Shown piece after piece: positions 23,534-31,525 of a stretch of 64,000 bases of DNA. A program made the translations under genes and the position numbers. Every line of letters begins with the position of its first letter. Positions within the stretch are counted from its first letter, which is position 1. Origin of the DNA: Nocardia terrae (GTDB taxonomy: Bacteria; Actinomycetota; Actinomycetes; Mycobacteriales; Mycobacteriaceae). The DNA is taken from positions 124,001-188,000 of the forward strand of contig NZ_WRPP01000003.1 of NCBI RefSeq assembly GCF_009760405.1. Direction: 5' to 3'. Under the pieces are notes generated by a model that saw only the letters and a program-made list of their open reading frames with translations, was not told the origin of the DNA and did not search any database.

Positions 23534-24690
23534 GCGCGACAATGGACTTCGCGGGGCTTGCCGGGCCGATCGATGAGTTGCTGGCGGGTGTGGGGGCGGG
23601 TGGTTCGGGGGCGGCGGTCGGAGCGTTGCGGGAGGCGTCGGCCGCGGTCGACGAGGCGCATGCGGCGAGCCGGGCGAGTGTCGATCGGATGTATGACGCG
23701 TGGCGAGGACGGGCGGGCGATGCGGCGATGGATGCGGCATTGCGGGGTCAGACCACGGCCGCGACAGCCGCCGATCGAGGGCGCGCCATGGCGGACATCG
23801 TGGAGCGCGCGGACGCGGAAGTCGCGACCGGACGCCGGGAACTGGAGACGGTGCTGCGGGAGTTCACCGACGACGTGCGGCGGTTGGCGGTGGGCGGGCT
23901 CGGTCCGGAGGTGATCGCGGCCGTTGTCGAGTCGACGATCGACCACGTCGGGCGGGCGCTGCGGGTGGTCGAGCGTGTTCGGGCGGAACTGGAAGGCGAG
24001 ACGGCTGCCATGAGCGAATTGGCTTCGCGCACGCCCGCACCGGCTCCGGTCACACCCGCGGCGGCGGGGCGAGGCGGCCCGACGGTTGTTCCGGCTGCGG
24101 TGAGCGCACCACCGGTCGGCGGATCGCCCGTGGCGGACACCTCGCTCGCGACCGCGGGAGACACGATCACGGCGGCGCGGACACCGTTCGGCTCCGGGCA
24201 CTCCCCCGGCGGTGCGCTGAACACTGTCCCGGCCTCGGTCGGCACGCCGAAGTCGCCTGACCGCGGACCGGATCCGACGCGGCCACAGGGTGGCGGGGTG
24301 CGGCTGACGCTGCCGGACGGGAGCGTGGTCGAGGCCCCGAATCAGCGGGCGGCGGATGCGGTTCGGAGTGCGTTGGGGCAGGTGGGGACGCCGTATGTGT
24401 GGGGTGGGGAGACGCCCGGGGTGGGAATGGACTGCAGCGGTCTGACACAGTGGGCTTATGCGCAGGCGGGTGTTTCGCTGCCGCGGTTGGCGCAGGAGCA
24501 GGGGTACGGGCACCAGCGGGTCGGTCCAGGGGACTTGATGCCCGGGGATCTGGCGGTGTGGAGCGGTCACGTCGCGATGGTGATCGGGAACGGCGAGTTG
24601 GTGGAGGCGGGCGATCCCGTCCAGATCGGACCGATACGAACGGAGAACTCGGGCATGCGATTCCTCGGTTTCTACAGGCCCACGGCATGA
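23530..24690 (+). CDS. NlpC/P60 (C40) peptidase with WXG-like helical N-terminus
   Basis: 386 aa. N-terminal ~170 residues are helical, with MYDAWRGRAGDAAMDAALR resembling the helix-turn-helix of WXG100-type secretion substrates. A Pro/Ala/Thr linker follows. The C-terminal NlpC/P60 domain has catalytic Cys in MDCSGLTQWAYAQAG, His in WSGHVAMVIG and GTPYVWGGETP before it. It should cleave peptidoglycan stem peptides after export, and the lack of a Sec signal fits type VII export. GTG 23530 is supported by AGGGGTGG and the GTGA overlap. Confidence 0.85.
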   Translation: MSATMDFAGLAGPIDELLAGVGAGGSGAAVGALREASAAVDEAHAASRASVDRMYDAWRGRAGDAAMDAALRGQTTAATAADRGRAMADIVERADAEVATGRRELETVLREFTDDVRRLAVGGLGPEVIAAVVESTIDHVGRALRVVERVRAELEGETAAMSELASRTPAPAPVTPAAAGRGGPTVVPAAVSAPPVGGSPVADTSLATAGDTITAARTPFGSGHSPGGALNTVPASVGTPKSPDRGPDPTRPQGGGVRLTLPDGSVVEAPNQRAADAVRSALGQVGTPYVWGGETPGVGMDCSGLTQWAYAQAGVSLPRLAQEQGYGHQRVGPGDLMPGDLAVWSGHVAMVIGNGELVEAGDPVQIGPIRTENSGMRFLGFYRPTA

Positions 24691-25028
24691 GTGCGCCGCA
24701 GATACCGCCGGTGACCACGGCGGCGTCGGCCAATCGATCGGGCACGGTGACGGTGCGCGCCACCGATCAGGGCGTGCCGGTGGAGATCCAGTTCGAGCGC
24801 GGTGAATACCGGTACGGCGCACAGGCTCTCGCCGACGAGATCCTGCGGCTGACCAAGCGTTCGGCCATCGTGGCCCGGTCCCGGCGACGCGAACAGCTGG
24901 CCGAGGCCGGTGTGCCCGACACCGTGCTGGACCGCCTGGGCCTGCCCACCAGGCAGGCCGCCGTGGACGAGCTGGATCGGCTGGACGACGCCGATACCGG
25001 ACAGACCAGTTGGATGCGTCGATCGTGA
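24687..25028 (+). CDS. Small YbaB-like or ESX-associated protein
   Basis: 113 aa. ATG overlaps the peptidase stop as ATGA. The core VTVRATDQGVPVEIQFERG, then YRYGAQALADEILRLTKRS, has the strand-strand-helix order of YbaB-like proteins encoded beside actinobacterial type VII substrates. It could be a dedicated chaperone or partner of the peptidase. Exact family not certain. Confidence 0.7.
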   Translation: MSAPQIPPVTTAASANRSGTVTVRATDQGVPVEIQFERGEYRYGAQALADEILRLTKRSAIVARSRRREQLAEAGVPDTVLDRLGLPTRQAAVDELDRLDDADTGQTSWMRRS

Positions 25029-25089
25029 ACGGAACGGTTGAGCCGCGCCCGCGCGGGTATTCCGTGCCCGGTGCCGGAAGGAGCTCCCG

Positions 25090-25446
25090 ATGAGTGCTGA
25101 GATGGATGCCTTGCTGGACCGCGTGAACCGCCAGCTGGAAACGCTGGAGGCGACCCTGCAGGGCCTGTCGGAGGTGCGGGCGCGCTTCACCGCCGAGGAC
25201 CGCTCGGTCACCGCGGAGGTGGACGCCGACGGCGCGCTCACCGGGTTGTGGCTGGCCGAGTCGGTGACCACGCGCTCCCCCGCCGAGGTATCGCGCCTGA
25301 TCCTGTGGGCCTGTCAGCAGGCCGCGGCGGAGGCGACGGCCCAGCGTGCGCGAATCGTGGCGCGGCTGAACGAGTCCCTGACTCCGGACGGCGCGAGCCC
25401 TCGACTCCCGACGCCGATAATTCGGGCCGACCCGGATAGTGCCTGA
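25090..25446 (+). CDS. YbaB/EbfC-family protein
   Basis: 118 aa. N-terminal amphipathic helix MDALLDRVNRQLETLEATL, strand SVTAEVDADGALTGLWL and C-terminal helix PAEVSRLILWACQQAAAEA fit the YbaB fold, found in nucleoid-associated proteins and in EspL-type ESX accessory proteins. It has its own GGAAGGAG site, 61 nt after the preceding gene, and probably closes the operon. In this setting a secretion-accessory role is more likely than nucleoid binding, but that is inference. Confidence 0.75.
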   Translation: MSAEMDALLDRVNRQLETLEATLQGLSEVRARFTAEDRSVTAEVDADGALTGLWLAESVTTRSPAEVSRLILWACQQAAAEATAQRARIVARLNESLTPDGASPRLPTPIIRADPDSA

Positions 25447-25472
25447 CGCGACGACTGGATAGGCTTCCCGTC

Positions 25473-26720
25473 ATGGCTTCTGGAGACATCGTCCCGATCG
25501 CGCTCGGCCTGACCAAAGGCGATCTTGTCACCCTCTGGGCACCCCGCTGGCGAGACGGTGACGATGAGTGGCAGGCATTCCTCGGTCACGAGGAAGACCT
25601 CTACGGTTTCGAGTCCGTCGCGGAGCTGGCGGCGTTCATTCGCACCAACTCCGACAACGATCTGGTGGATCATCCGGCCTGGAAGATCATCGCCGGATTG
25701 TCGGCGGCCGAACTGGAGCCGGAGGAGCAGTACGTCTTCGATCTGGTCGGCGTGCCCGAGCTGGCCGCCGACGACCCGGACCCGGAGGTGGTCTCCGAGC
25801 TCGAGGAGACCCTCGAGATGGTCCGCAATATCGGCGACGTGTGCGAACTCGAAACCGTCACCAAGTTCTTCGGCTCGCACCCGGTGCTCGGCGCGCTGCC
25901 CGGCGGCGTGCGCGCCTTCGAGGGCCGCGAGGGCGAGGAACTGTGGGACCAGATCGGCGCGGCCATCGCCAAGGACTGGGAAAAGGTCATCGACGCCATC
26001 GACTCGGTGGTGACGATTCCGGAGGTGGACGCCGACGCGGTCTCGGTCGCGGAGGCGGAACTGCTTGCGGCGCAGGAGAACATCGTCGACGCCGAGGACG
26101 CGGCCGACAGCGATGACGACGAGATCGAGCCCGTCGACCTGGACGAGGACGACGAGGATGAGGACGAGGAGCTCTCCTTCTGGCACGAGGTCGGCATCGA
26201 CCCGGTCCAGATCGTGACCTCCGACGGCACCTTCTTCACGCTGCGCTGCTACGTCGACGACGAGCCCATCTTCCTGGGCAAGAACGGCTCCATCACCGTC
26301 TTCGGCTCCGAGCGCGCCCTGGCCCGCTACCTGGCCGACGACCACGAGCACGATCTGGCGCGGGTCAGCACCTACGGCGAGGTCCAGACCGCCGCCGTGG
26401 ACGGCTCCCTCGATGTCGAGGTCGACGAGGAGAACGTCTACGTGCTGCCCGGCGTCGCCGAGGATCTGGCCGCGGGCCCCAAGTCCGTCGACACCGATCA
26501 GCTCGACCTCGCGGTCGAATTGTTCACCGACGCAGCCGATTACGCCGAGGACGATTCGGTCGAATCGGCGCTGGCGGTCTCCACCCCGCTGGGCTGGTAC
26601 GTCTCCTACCTGCTCAACCCCGACCCGTCCCGGATGGCCCCGAACCCGCCGTTCGACGCCGAGTCCGAGGCGTGGAAGGCACTCGAGGTCGCCTTCGAGG
26701 CTCGCCTCGAAAGGGCCTGA
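25473..26720 (+). CDS. Acidic conserved actinobacterial protein (Rv3311-like)
   Basis: 415 aa, very acidic, with a run of Asp/Glu at about residues 205-235 (DLDEDDEDEDEELSFW). N-terminal segment IALGLTKGDLVTLWAPRW and central TLRCYVDDEPIFLGKNG are conserved-looking. Position between upp and add and length match M. tuberculosis Rv3311. Some relatives are labelled primosomal protein, for which I see no support. No catalytic motif or membrane segment. Confidence 0.85.
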   Translation: MASGDIVPIALGLTKGDLVTLWAPRWRDGDDEWQAFLGHEEDLYGFESVAELAAFIRTNSDNDLVDHPAWKIIAGLSAAELEPEEQYVFDLVGVPELAADDPDPEVVSELEETLEMVRNIGDVCELETVTKFFGSHPVLGALPGGVRAFEGREGEELWDQIGAAIAKDWEKVIDAIDSVVTIPEVDADAVSVAEAELLAAQENIVDAEDAADSDDDEIEPVDLDEDDEDEDEELSFWHEVGIDPVQIVTSDGTFFTLRCYVDDEPIFLGKNGSITVFGSERALARYLADDHEHDLARVSTYGEVQTAAVDGSLDVEVDEENVYVLPGVAEDLAAGPKSVDTDQLDLAVELFTDAADYAEDDSVESALAVSTPLGWYVSYLLNPDPSRMAPNPPFDAESEAWKALEVAFEARLERA

Positions 26721-26722
26721 CC

Positions 26723-26763
26723 CAACTCTCGGGGCTCTCCGGGGCTTCGCCCCCGAACCCCCA
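26723..26763. repeat. Dispersed repeat family A, copy 1
   Basis: CAACTCTCGGGGCTCTCCGG then GGCTTCGCCCCCGAACCCCC. It begins 2 nt after the stop codon of the Rv3311-like gene. The core CCGGGG...CCCCGG can fold. Same order of blocks as copies at 34067 and 60262. Confidence 0.7.
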
Positions 26764-26764
26764 C

Positions 26765-26808
26765 AACGAAATTCGGCCGCGCCCATCCGGGCGCGGCCGA
26801 ATTTCGTT
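26765..26808. terminator. Strong bidirectional terminator
   Basis: A perfect 20-bp inverted repeat (arms 26765-26784 and 26789-26808, loop ATCC) beginning AACGAAATTCGGCC. The AAATT/AATTT ends give U-rich tails on both strands. It lies between convergent genes, 10 nt from the add stop. Confidence 0.88.
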
Positions 26809-26818
26809 CATTCACAAC

Positions 26819-27910
26819 CTATCCCAGCAGCACCGCGTAACCGGGCTTGATCACCTCGTCGATCAGCCGCAGGCGTTCGGGGAACGAGATGAAGGCGGAC
26901 TTCATGGCGTTGATGGTGAAGCGTTCCAGATCGCTCCAGCCGTAGCCGAAGGTCTCGGAGAGCTTCAGCATCTCCTTGCTCATGGTGGTGTCGCTCATCA
27001 ACCGGTTGTCGGTGTTGACGGTGACGCGGAAGCGCAGCCGGGCCAGCAGGTCGAAGGGGTGCTTGTCGAGCGAGGGCACCGCGCCGGTCTGCACGTTCGA
27101 GGACGGGCACAGCTCCAGCGGAATTCGCATGTCCCGCACGTAGTTCGCGACCACGCCGAGCTTGGGCCCGTCGGCGGAGTCGGTGATGTCGTCGGTGATG
27201 CGCACGCCGTGGCCCAGGCGCTCGCAGCCGCAGAACGCGACGGCCTCGTGGATGGACGGCAGGCCGAAGGCCTCGCCGGCGTGAATCGTGAAGTGCGCCA
27301 GGTTGGCCCGCAGGTGGTCGAAGGCGTCGAGGTGGCGGCTGGGCGGGAAGCCCGCCTCCGCGCCCGCGATGTCGAAGCCGCCGACGCCGCGGTCGCGCCA
27401 GCGCACGGTGAGTTCGGCGATCTCCCGGGAGCGGGCGGCGTGCCGCATGGCGGTGAGCAGGCAGACCATCTTGATCGGATTGCCCGCGGCGGCGGCGAGC
27501 TGTTCGCCCTCGCGGAAGCCGGCGATGGTGTGCTCGACCACCTCGTCGAGGGTGAGTCCGTTCTCGAGGTGTTGTTCGGGCGCGAAGCGCACCTCGGCGT
27601 AGACGACGCCGTCGGCGGCGAGGTCCTCGGCGCATTCGCGGGCCACGCGGCGCAGGCCCTCGGGGGTCTGCATGACGGCCACGGTGTGGGCGAAGGTCTC
27701 CAGGTAGCGCTCGAGCGATCCGCTGTCGGCCGCGTCCCGGAACCAGGTGGCCAGGGATTCGGCATCGCCTGCCGGTAGCTGGTCGTAACCGCAGGCGGTG
27801 GCCAGCTCCAGTACGGTCGCGGGTCGCAGCCCGCCGTCCAGGTGATCGTGCAGGACCGCCTTCGGAGCCTGGCGGATCGAGGCGAGAGTGAGGGGCATCG
27901 GTCCAGTCAT
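26819..27910 (-). CDS. add: Adenosine deaminase
   Basis: 363 aa. Deaminates adenosine/deoxyadenosine to inosine in purine salvage. Zinc and catalytic motifs: LHDHLDGG (HxH), HAGEAFG, CERLGHGVR and NTDNRLMS. This is the actinobacterial form with NTDNR in place of the mammalian SLNTDDP-type loop. Position matches Rv3313c. Product inosine feeds the PNP encoded at 19730. Confidence 0.95.
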   Translation of the reverse strand: MTGPMPLTLASIRQAPKAVLHDHLDGGLRPATVLELATACGYDQLPAGDAESLATWFRDAADSGSLERYLETFAHTVAVMQTPEGLRRVARECAEDLAADGVVYAEVRFAPEQHLENGLTLDEVVEHTIAGFREGEQLAAAAGNPIKMVCLLTAMRHAARSREIAELTVRWRDRGVGGFDIAGAEAGFPPSRHLDAFDHLRANLAHFTIHAGEAFGLPSIHEAVAFCGCERLGHGVRITDDITDSADGPKLGVVANYVRDMRIPLELCPSSNVQTGAVPSLDKHPFDLLARLRFRVTVNTDNRLMSDTTMSKEMLKLSETFGYGWSDLERFTINAMKSAFISFPERLRLIDEVIKPGYAVLLG

Positions 27911-28019
27911 GAAGCAACGTTAGCCGCATTCCCGTTCCGCGGCAGGGCGGTTGAGCCGAGTCACCCCACAGTTCGGTATGTCGTTGCCCTCACGTTGCTG
28001 ACCGGTAGGTTTCCTTCAC

Positions 28020-28364
28020 TCAACGGTCGCAGGCCACGCCGGTGCCGTCCGGGTCGAGGTACGCCGAATACCCCGGTTGCCCCAGATAGATCGGCCCCTT
28101 GCCCTGCGCCCACACCTGCTCACAGCTGCTGTAGATGGGGTCGGGCTTGGCCCTGGGGGCCGGTTCGGGCGTGTTGACGTCACCCCGCGACAAGGAGTTT
28201 CCGCCAGACGGATCGGGCTGCAGGTTCTCCCCGGGGGCCGCCCGCGCGACCGGCGTGGCCAGCCAGGCCTGCGGGGCGACGGCGCTCAGCGGCATGACGA
28301 TCCCGAACGCGCCCAGTGCCGCCAGGGCAGCCGTGCGGCGGCGGAGTTTGGTTCGATGCTTCAC
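28020..28364 (-). CDS. Secreted Excalibur-domain calcium-binding protein
   Basis: 114 aa. Signal peptide with cleavage near PVARA-APGEN. The C-terminal ~37 residues, YSSCEQVWAQGKGPIYLG and LDPDGTGVACD, form an Excalibur domain: two cysteines and a DxDGxGxxCD calcium-loop-like motif. These domains occur on small extracellular actinobacterial proteins. Role unknown. Confidence 0.85.
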   Translation of the reverse strand: MKHRTKLRRRTAALAALGAFGIVMPLSAVAPQAWLATPVARAAPGENLQPDPSGGNSLSRGDVNTPEPAPRAKPDPIYSSCEQVWAQGKGPIYLGQPGYSAYLDPDGTGVACDR

Positions 28365-28401
28365 ATCCCCAGGCTAGGCGCGCTCCGCCGGAAGGTCTCC
28401 C

Positions 28402-28476
28402 CGTCATTCCGGCGCGCTGGTGGCCGGAATCCACCGCAGCGGTGTGGATCCCGGCCTCGAACATGCCGGGACGACG
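28402..28476. repeat. Dispersed palindromic repeat family B, full copy
   Basis: Left arm CGTCATTCCGGCGCGCTGG, then TGGCCGGAATCCACCGC; right arm GGTGTGGATCCCGGCCTCGA, then ACATGCCGGGACGACG. Arms pair over ~36 nt with a 2-4 nt centre. It lies between deoA and the Excalibur gene, clear of coding sequence. Confidence 0.75.
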
Positions 28477-28543
28477 AGGGCGCTGCCCCGACACCACGAA
28501 GCGCGCGGCCGCCGGGACGGCGAGGACGCTGCTGCCCAGGGGG

Positions 28544-29830
28544 CTAGGCGGTGATGCGGTCCAGGATGAGCGGCTGCGGCGTCGGATGGTCGGTGTCGGA
28601 GACCGTGAACGCGTCGCGCAGGATCTCGAGCGCCGTCGGGAACGCCTCGGGCGTGTCGGTGTGCAAGGTCAGCAACGGCTGCCCTTCGACGACGGAACCG
28701 CCTGGCTTGGCGTGCATTTCGATTCCCGCCCCGGCCTGCACCGGGTCGCCCTGCCGGGCCCGGCCCGCACCGAGCCGCCACGCCGCCAGACCGATGTCGA
28801 GCGCGTCCAGCCGGGTGAGCGTGCCGGAGACCGGGGCTCGCAGGGTCTCGGTATGGCGGGCCTGCGGCAGCGCCGCGTCCGGGTCACCGCCTTGGGCCCG
28901 CACCATGGCTCGCCAGTGATCCATGGCGCGGCCGTCGGCGAGGGCGTCGGCCGGATCGACGTCGGTGATTCCGGCCTGCGCCAGCATCTCCCGGGCCAGT
29001 GCGAGGGTGAGGTCGACGACGTCGGGAGGCCCGCCGCCTGCCAGTACGTCCAGGGATTCACAGACTTCCAGGGCATTTCCGGCGGTATGGCCGAGTGGGG
29101 TGTCCATGCCGGTGAGCAGGGCCACGGTCCGCACGCCCGCGTCGGTGCCGAGTTCGACCATGGCGGTGGCGAGTTCGCGCGCCTGGTCGAGTTCCTTCAG
29201 GAACGCCCCGCGCCCGACCTTCACGTCCAGCACCAGCGCCCCGGTGCCCTCGGCGATCTTCTTGCTCATGATGGAGCTGGCGATCAGGGGGATGGATTCG
29301 ACGGTCCCGGTCACGTCACGCAGCGCGTAGAGCCGTTTGTCGGCGGGCGCGAGATCGGCCCCGGCCGCGCAGACGACGGCCCCGATGGCGGGATCGGCCA
29401 ACAGCTCCCGCATCCGTTCCACCGGAATGTCGGCCTGCCAGCCGGGTATCGACTCGAGCTTGTCGAGAGTGCCGCCGGTATGACCCAATCCGCGCCCGGA
29501 CAGCTGCGGCACCGCGGCGCCGCAGGCGGCGACCAGCGGCGAGAGCGGCAGCGTGATCTTGTCGCCGACGCCGCCGGTGGAATGCTTGTCCACGGTCGGC
29601 CGGCCCAGATCGGTGAAGTCCAGGCGTTTGCCGGAGTCGATCATGGCCTGGGTCCAGCGGGCGGTCTCGCGCCGCGTCATGCCGCGCCACACGATGGCCA
29701 TGGCCAGCGCCGCCATCTGCTCGTCGGCCACCTCGCCGCGGGTGAACGCGTCGACCACCCAATCGATCTGCGCGTCGCTGAGCTGCCCGCCGTCGCGCTT
29801 GGCCCGAATCACGTCCACCGCCGAGTGCAC
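28544..29830 (-). CDS. deoA: Thymidine phosphorylase
   Basis: 428 aa. Phosphorolyses thymidine/deoxyuridine to base plus deoxyribose 1-phosphate. Motifs: DKHSTGGVGDKITLPL (phosphate), SGRGLGHTGGTLDKLESIPG (family signature), and SIMSKKIAEGTGALVLDVK. Three in-frame GTG codons lie near the start (29845, 29836, 29830). The last is chosen because GGAGG sits 8 nt before it; the first would give 433 aa. Position matches Rv3314c, next to cdd. Confidence 0.94.
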   Translation of the reverse strand: MHSAVDVIRAKRDGGQLSDAQIDWVVDAFTRGEVADEQMAALAMAIVWRGMTRRETARWTQAMIDSGKRLDFTDLGRPTVDKHSTGGVGDKITLPLSPLVAACGAAVPQLSGRGLGHTGGTLDKLESIPGWQADIPVERMRELLADPAIGAVVCAAGADLAPADKRLYALRDVTGTVESIPLIASSIMSKKIAEGTGALVLDVKVGRGAFLKELDQARELATAMVELGTDAGVRTVALLTGMDTPLGHTAGNALEVCESLDVLAGGGPPDVVDLTLALAREMLAQAGITDVDPADALADGRAMDHWRAMVRAQGGDPDAALPQARHTETLRAPVSGTLTRLDALDIGLAAWRLGAGRARQGDPVQAGAGIEMHAKPGGSVVEGQPLLTLHTDTPEAFPTALEILRDAFTVSDTDHPTPQPLILDRITA

Positions 29831-29948
29831 CGTCACGTCCTCCACCCTGGCATGCGTACCCGGGTGTTTCCATGTAAAACCGCGTGCGCCACGAAGATCA
29901 GCGGCGATAGCCGCCGGACACCGGGGCCGGAGCCGCCCGGCGCCGCGT

Positions 29949-30350
29949 TCACAACTGCCCGGCGGTGAGGTCGTCGGGCCCGAAGGAGTCCGGCAGCAAG
30001 GTGTTCAGGGTGACAGCACCCTTGTGGTGATCTACGAGCAACTCGCCGCCGCCGTGCTCGAGCAGGATCTGGCGGCAGCGCCCGCAGGGCATGAGCACGG
30101 CCCCTCGCGAGTCGCAGACCGAGACCGCCCGCAGGCGTCCCCCTCCGGTCGAAATCAAGTTACCGACCAGTACACATTCGGCGCAGAGGCCCAAACCGTA
30201 TGAGATATTTTCCACATTGCAGCCGCTCACCACGCGGTCGTCGACGGTGAGAGCCGCCGCCCCGACGGGGAACCGGGAGTAGGGGGCATATGCCTCTTGC
30301 ATGACTTCAAAAGCCTTGTAGCGCAGTGCTTTCCAGTCGATTTCCGACAT
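29949..30350 (-). CDS. cdd: Cytidine deaminase
   Basis: 133 aa, the tetrameric short form. Converts cytidine/deoxycytidine to uridine. Zinc site: CAEC with GLGLCAE (Cys-Ala-Glu, Glu is the proton shuttle) and PCGRCRQ. Substrate segment APYSRFPVGAA and SGCNVENISYG. ATG 30350 has AGGAGG about 10 nt upstream. Forms a unit with deoA downstream (about 120-nt gap) and is divergent from sdhCDAB. Confidence 0.95.
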   Translation of the reverse strand: MSEIDWKALRYKAFEVMQEAYAPYSRFPVGAAALTVDDRVVSGCNVENISYGLGLCAECVLVGNLISTGGGRLRAVSVCDSRGAVLMPCGRCRQILLEHGGGELLVDHHKGAVTLNTLLPDSFGPDDLTAGQL

Positions 30351-30673
30351 TTCGGACCATCCTCCTATGGACGCGACCGAACCCGCGTGATACGCGTTCC
30401 GCCTGGTCGCGAAATTCAGGAAAGGCAAACCTAACTCACAACAATTTGGTCCAACGAGCGGCACGCCGAATTAGTTCCCCCTCAAAGCTGGGTTTAGAGT
30501 TCACGACAGATCGGTTCAGGTTCCCGAAGCGGGTCCTGTAGCACTGCCACCGGACAGTCGAGTTGCTTTGAGAAAAGCACAGATTCCGCTTGTGAGCAGG
30601 TGGTTTCGACAGTCCTCAGGCTCCGCGCCGGATCTGACCGGGTCCATCGACGACGTTGGAGGCACCGCACTCT
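30351..30673. other. cdd-sdhC divergent promoter region
   Basis: 323 nt without a gene. It is less GC-rich than its surroundings. It holds an IdeR-box-like site (30416-30434) and a long leader to sdhC whose GGAGG lies 11 nt before the ATG. No small ORF was convincing. Confidence 0.5.
30416..30434. promoter_or_regulatory. Putative IdeR/DtxR iron box upstream of sdhC
   Basis: TCAGGAAAGGCAAACCTAA matches the 19-bp IdeR consensus TTAGGTTAGGCTAACCTAA at 15 of 19 positions, with the right half nearly perfect (GGC-AACCTAA). Succinate dehydrogenase holds three Fe-S clusters and often haem, so iron control is sensible. Binding is an inference from the match alone. Confidence 0.4.
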
Positions 30674-31069
30674 ATGACCACGCTAGAAGCTCCGGCGGCC
30701 AAGCCGAAGCGGACCCTGTACCGAGGCGACCCCGGCATGTGGTCCTGGGCTCTGCACCGCATCACCGGCGTGACGATCTTCTTCTTCCTGTTCGTCCACG
30801 TCCTCGATACCGCGTTGGTGCGAGTCAGCCCGGACACCTACAACCGCGCGATCGAGACGTACAAGAACCCGGTCGTCGCCCTGATGGAGATGGGTCTCGT
30901 TGTCTGCGTGCTGTTCCACGCGTTCAACGGCATTCGCATCATCCTGATCGACTTCTGGTCGCAGGGCCCGCGCTACCAGCGCCTGATGCTCTGGATCGTG
31001 CTCGCGATCTGGATCGTCGTCGCCGGTGCCGGTGTCGGACGCCAGTTCTTCTACCTGCTGACGAAGTGA
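30674..31069 (+). CDS. sdhC: Succinate dehydrogenase cytochrome b556 subunit
   Basis: 131 aa, three transmembrane helices (about residues 35-55, 74-95, 103-125). WSWALHRITGVTIFFFLFVH carries the Ser/Arg quinone site and FHAFNGIRIILIDF the haem His region. First gene of sdhCDAB; ATG 30674 is preceded by GGAGG. It anchors SdhAB to the membrane and passes electrons to menaquinone. Confidence 0.95.
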   Translation: MTTLEAPAAKPKRTLYRGDPGMWSWALHRITGVTIFFFLFVHVLDTALVRVSPDTYNRAIETYKNPVVALMEMGLVVCVLFHAFNGIRIILIDFWSQGPRYQRLMLWIVLAIWIVVAGAGVGRQFFYLLTK

Positions 31070-31077
31070 GAGCCGAC

Positions 31078-31509
31078 ATGACCGCACCCATTCTCGGCAC
31101 GTCCTACGACCGCCCCGCGTCCCTCGACGCCCCCCGCGCGCCCCGGCGCACCGGCGGCAACAACTTCGAGAAGTACGCCTGGCTGTTCATGCGCTTCTCC
31201 GGCCTGCTGCTGGTCGTGCTGGTGATCGGCCATATGACGATCATGCTGATGCTGGACGGCGGTGTGCACCGCCTCAACTTCGCGTTCGTCGCCGGCCGCT
31301 GGTCCTCGCCGTTCTGGCAGATCTGGGACCTGACCATGCTGTGGCTGGCCCAGCTGCACGGTGGCAACGGTGTCCGCACGGTCATCGACGACTACGCGCG
31401 CAAGGACTCCACCCGCTTCTGGCTGAAGACCATGCTGGTCATCTCCATGCTTCTGATCATGGTCACCGGCACCTACGTGATCTTCACCTTCGACCCCAAC
31501 ATCAGTTAA
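31078..31509 (+). CDS. sdhD: Succinate dehydrogenase hydrophobic membrane anchor subunit
   Basis: 143 aa, three membrane helices (WLFMRFSGLLLVVLVIGHM, the LWLAQLHGGNGVRTVIDDY region, MLVISMLLIMVTGTYVIF). The first helix contains the conserved RxSG and His. It starts 8 nt after sdhC, in an unbroken operon with sdhA 16 nt downstream. Confidence 0.94.
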   Translation: MTAPILGTSYDRPASLDAPRAPRRTGGNNFEKYAWLFMRFSGLLLVVLVIGHMTIMLMLDGGVHRLNFAFVAGRWSSPFWQIWDLTMLWLAQLHGGNGVRTVIDDYARKDSTRFWLKTMLVISMLLIMVTGTYVIFTFDPNIS

Positions 31510-31525
31510 GGACAGGCCACCTCGA

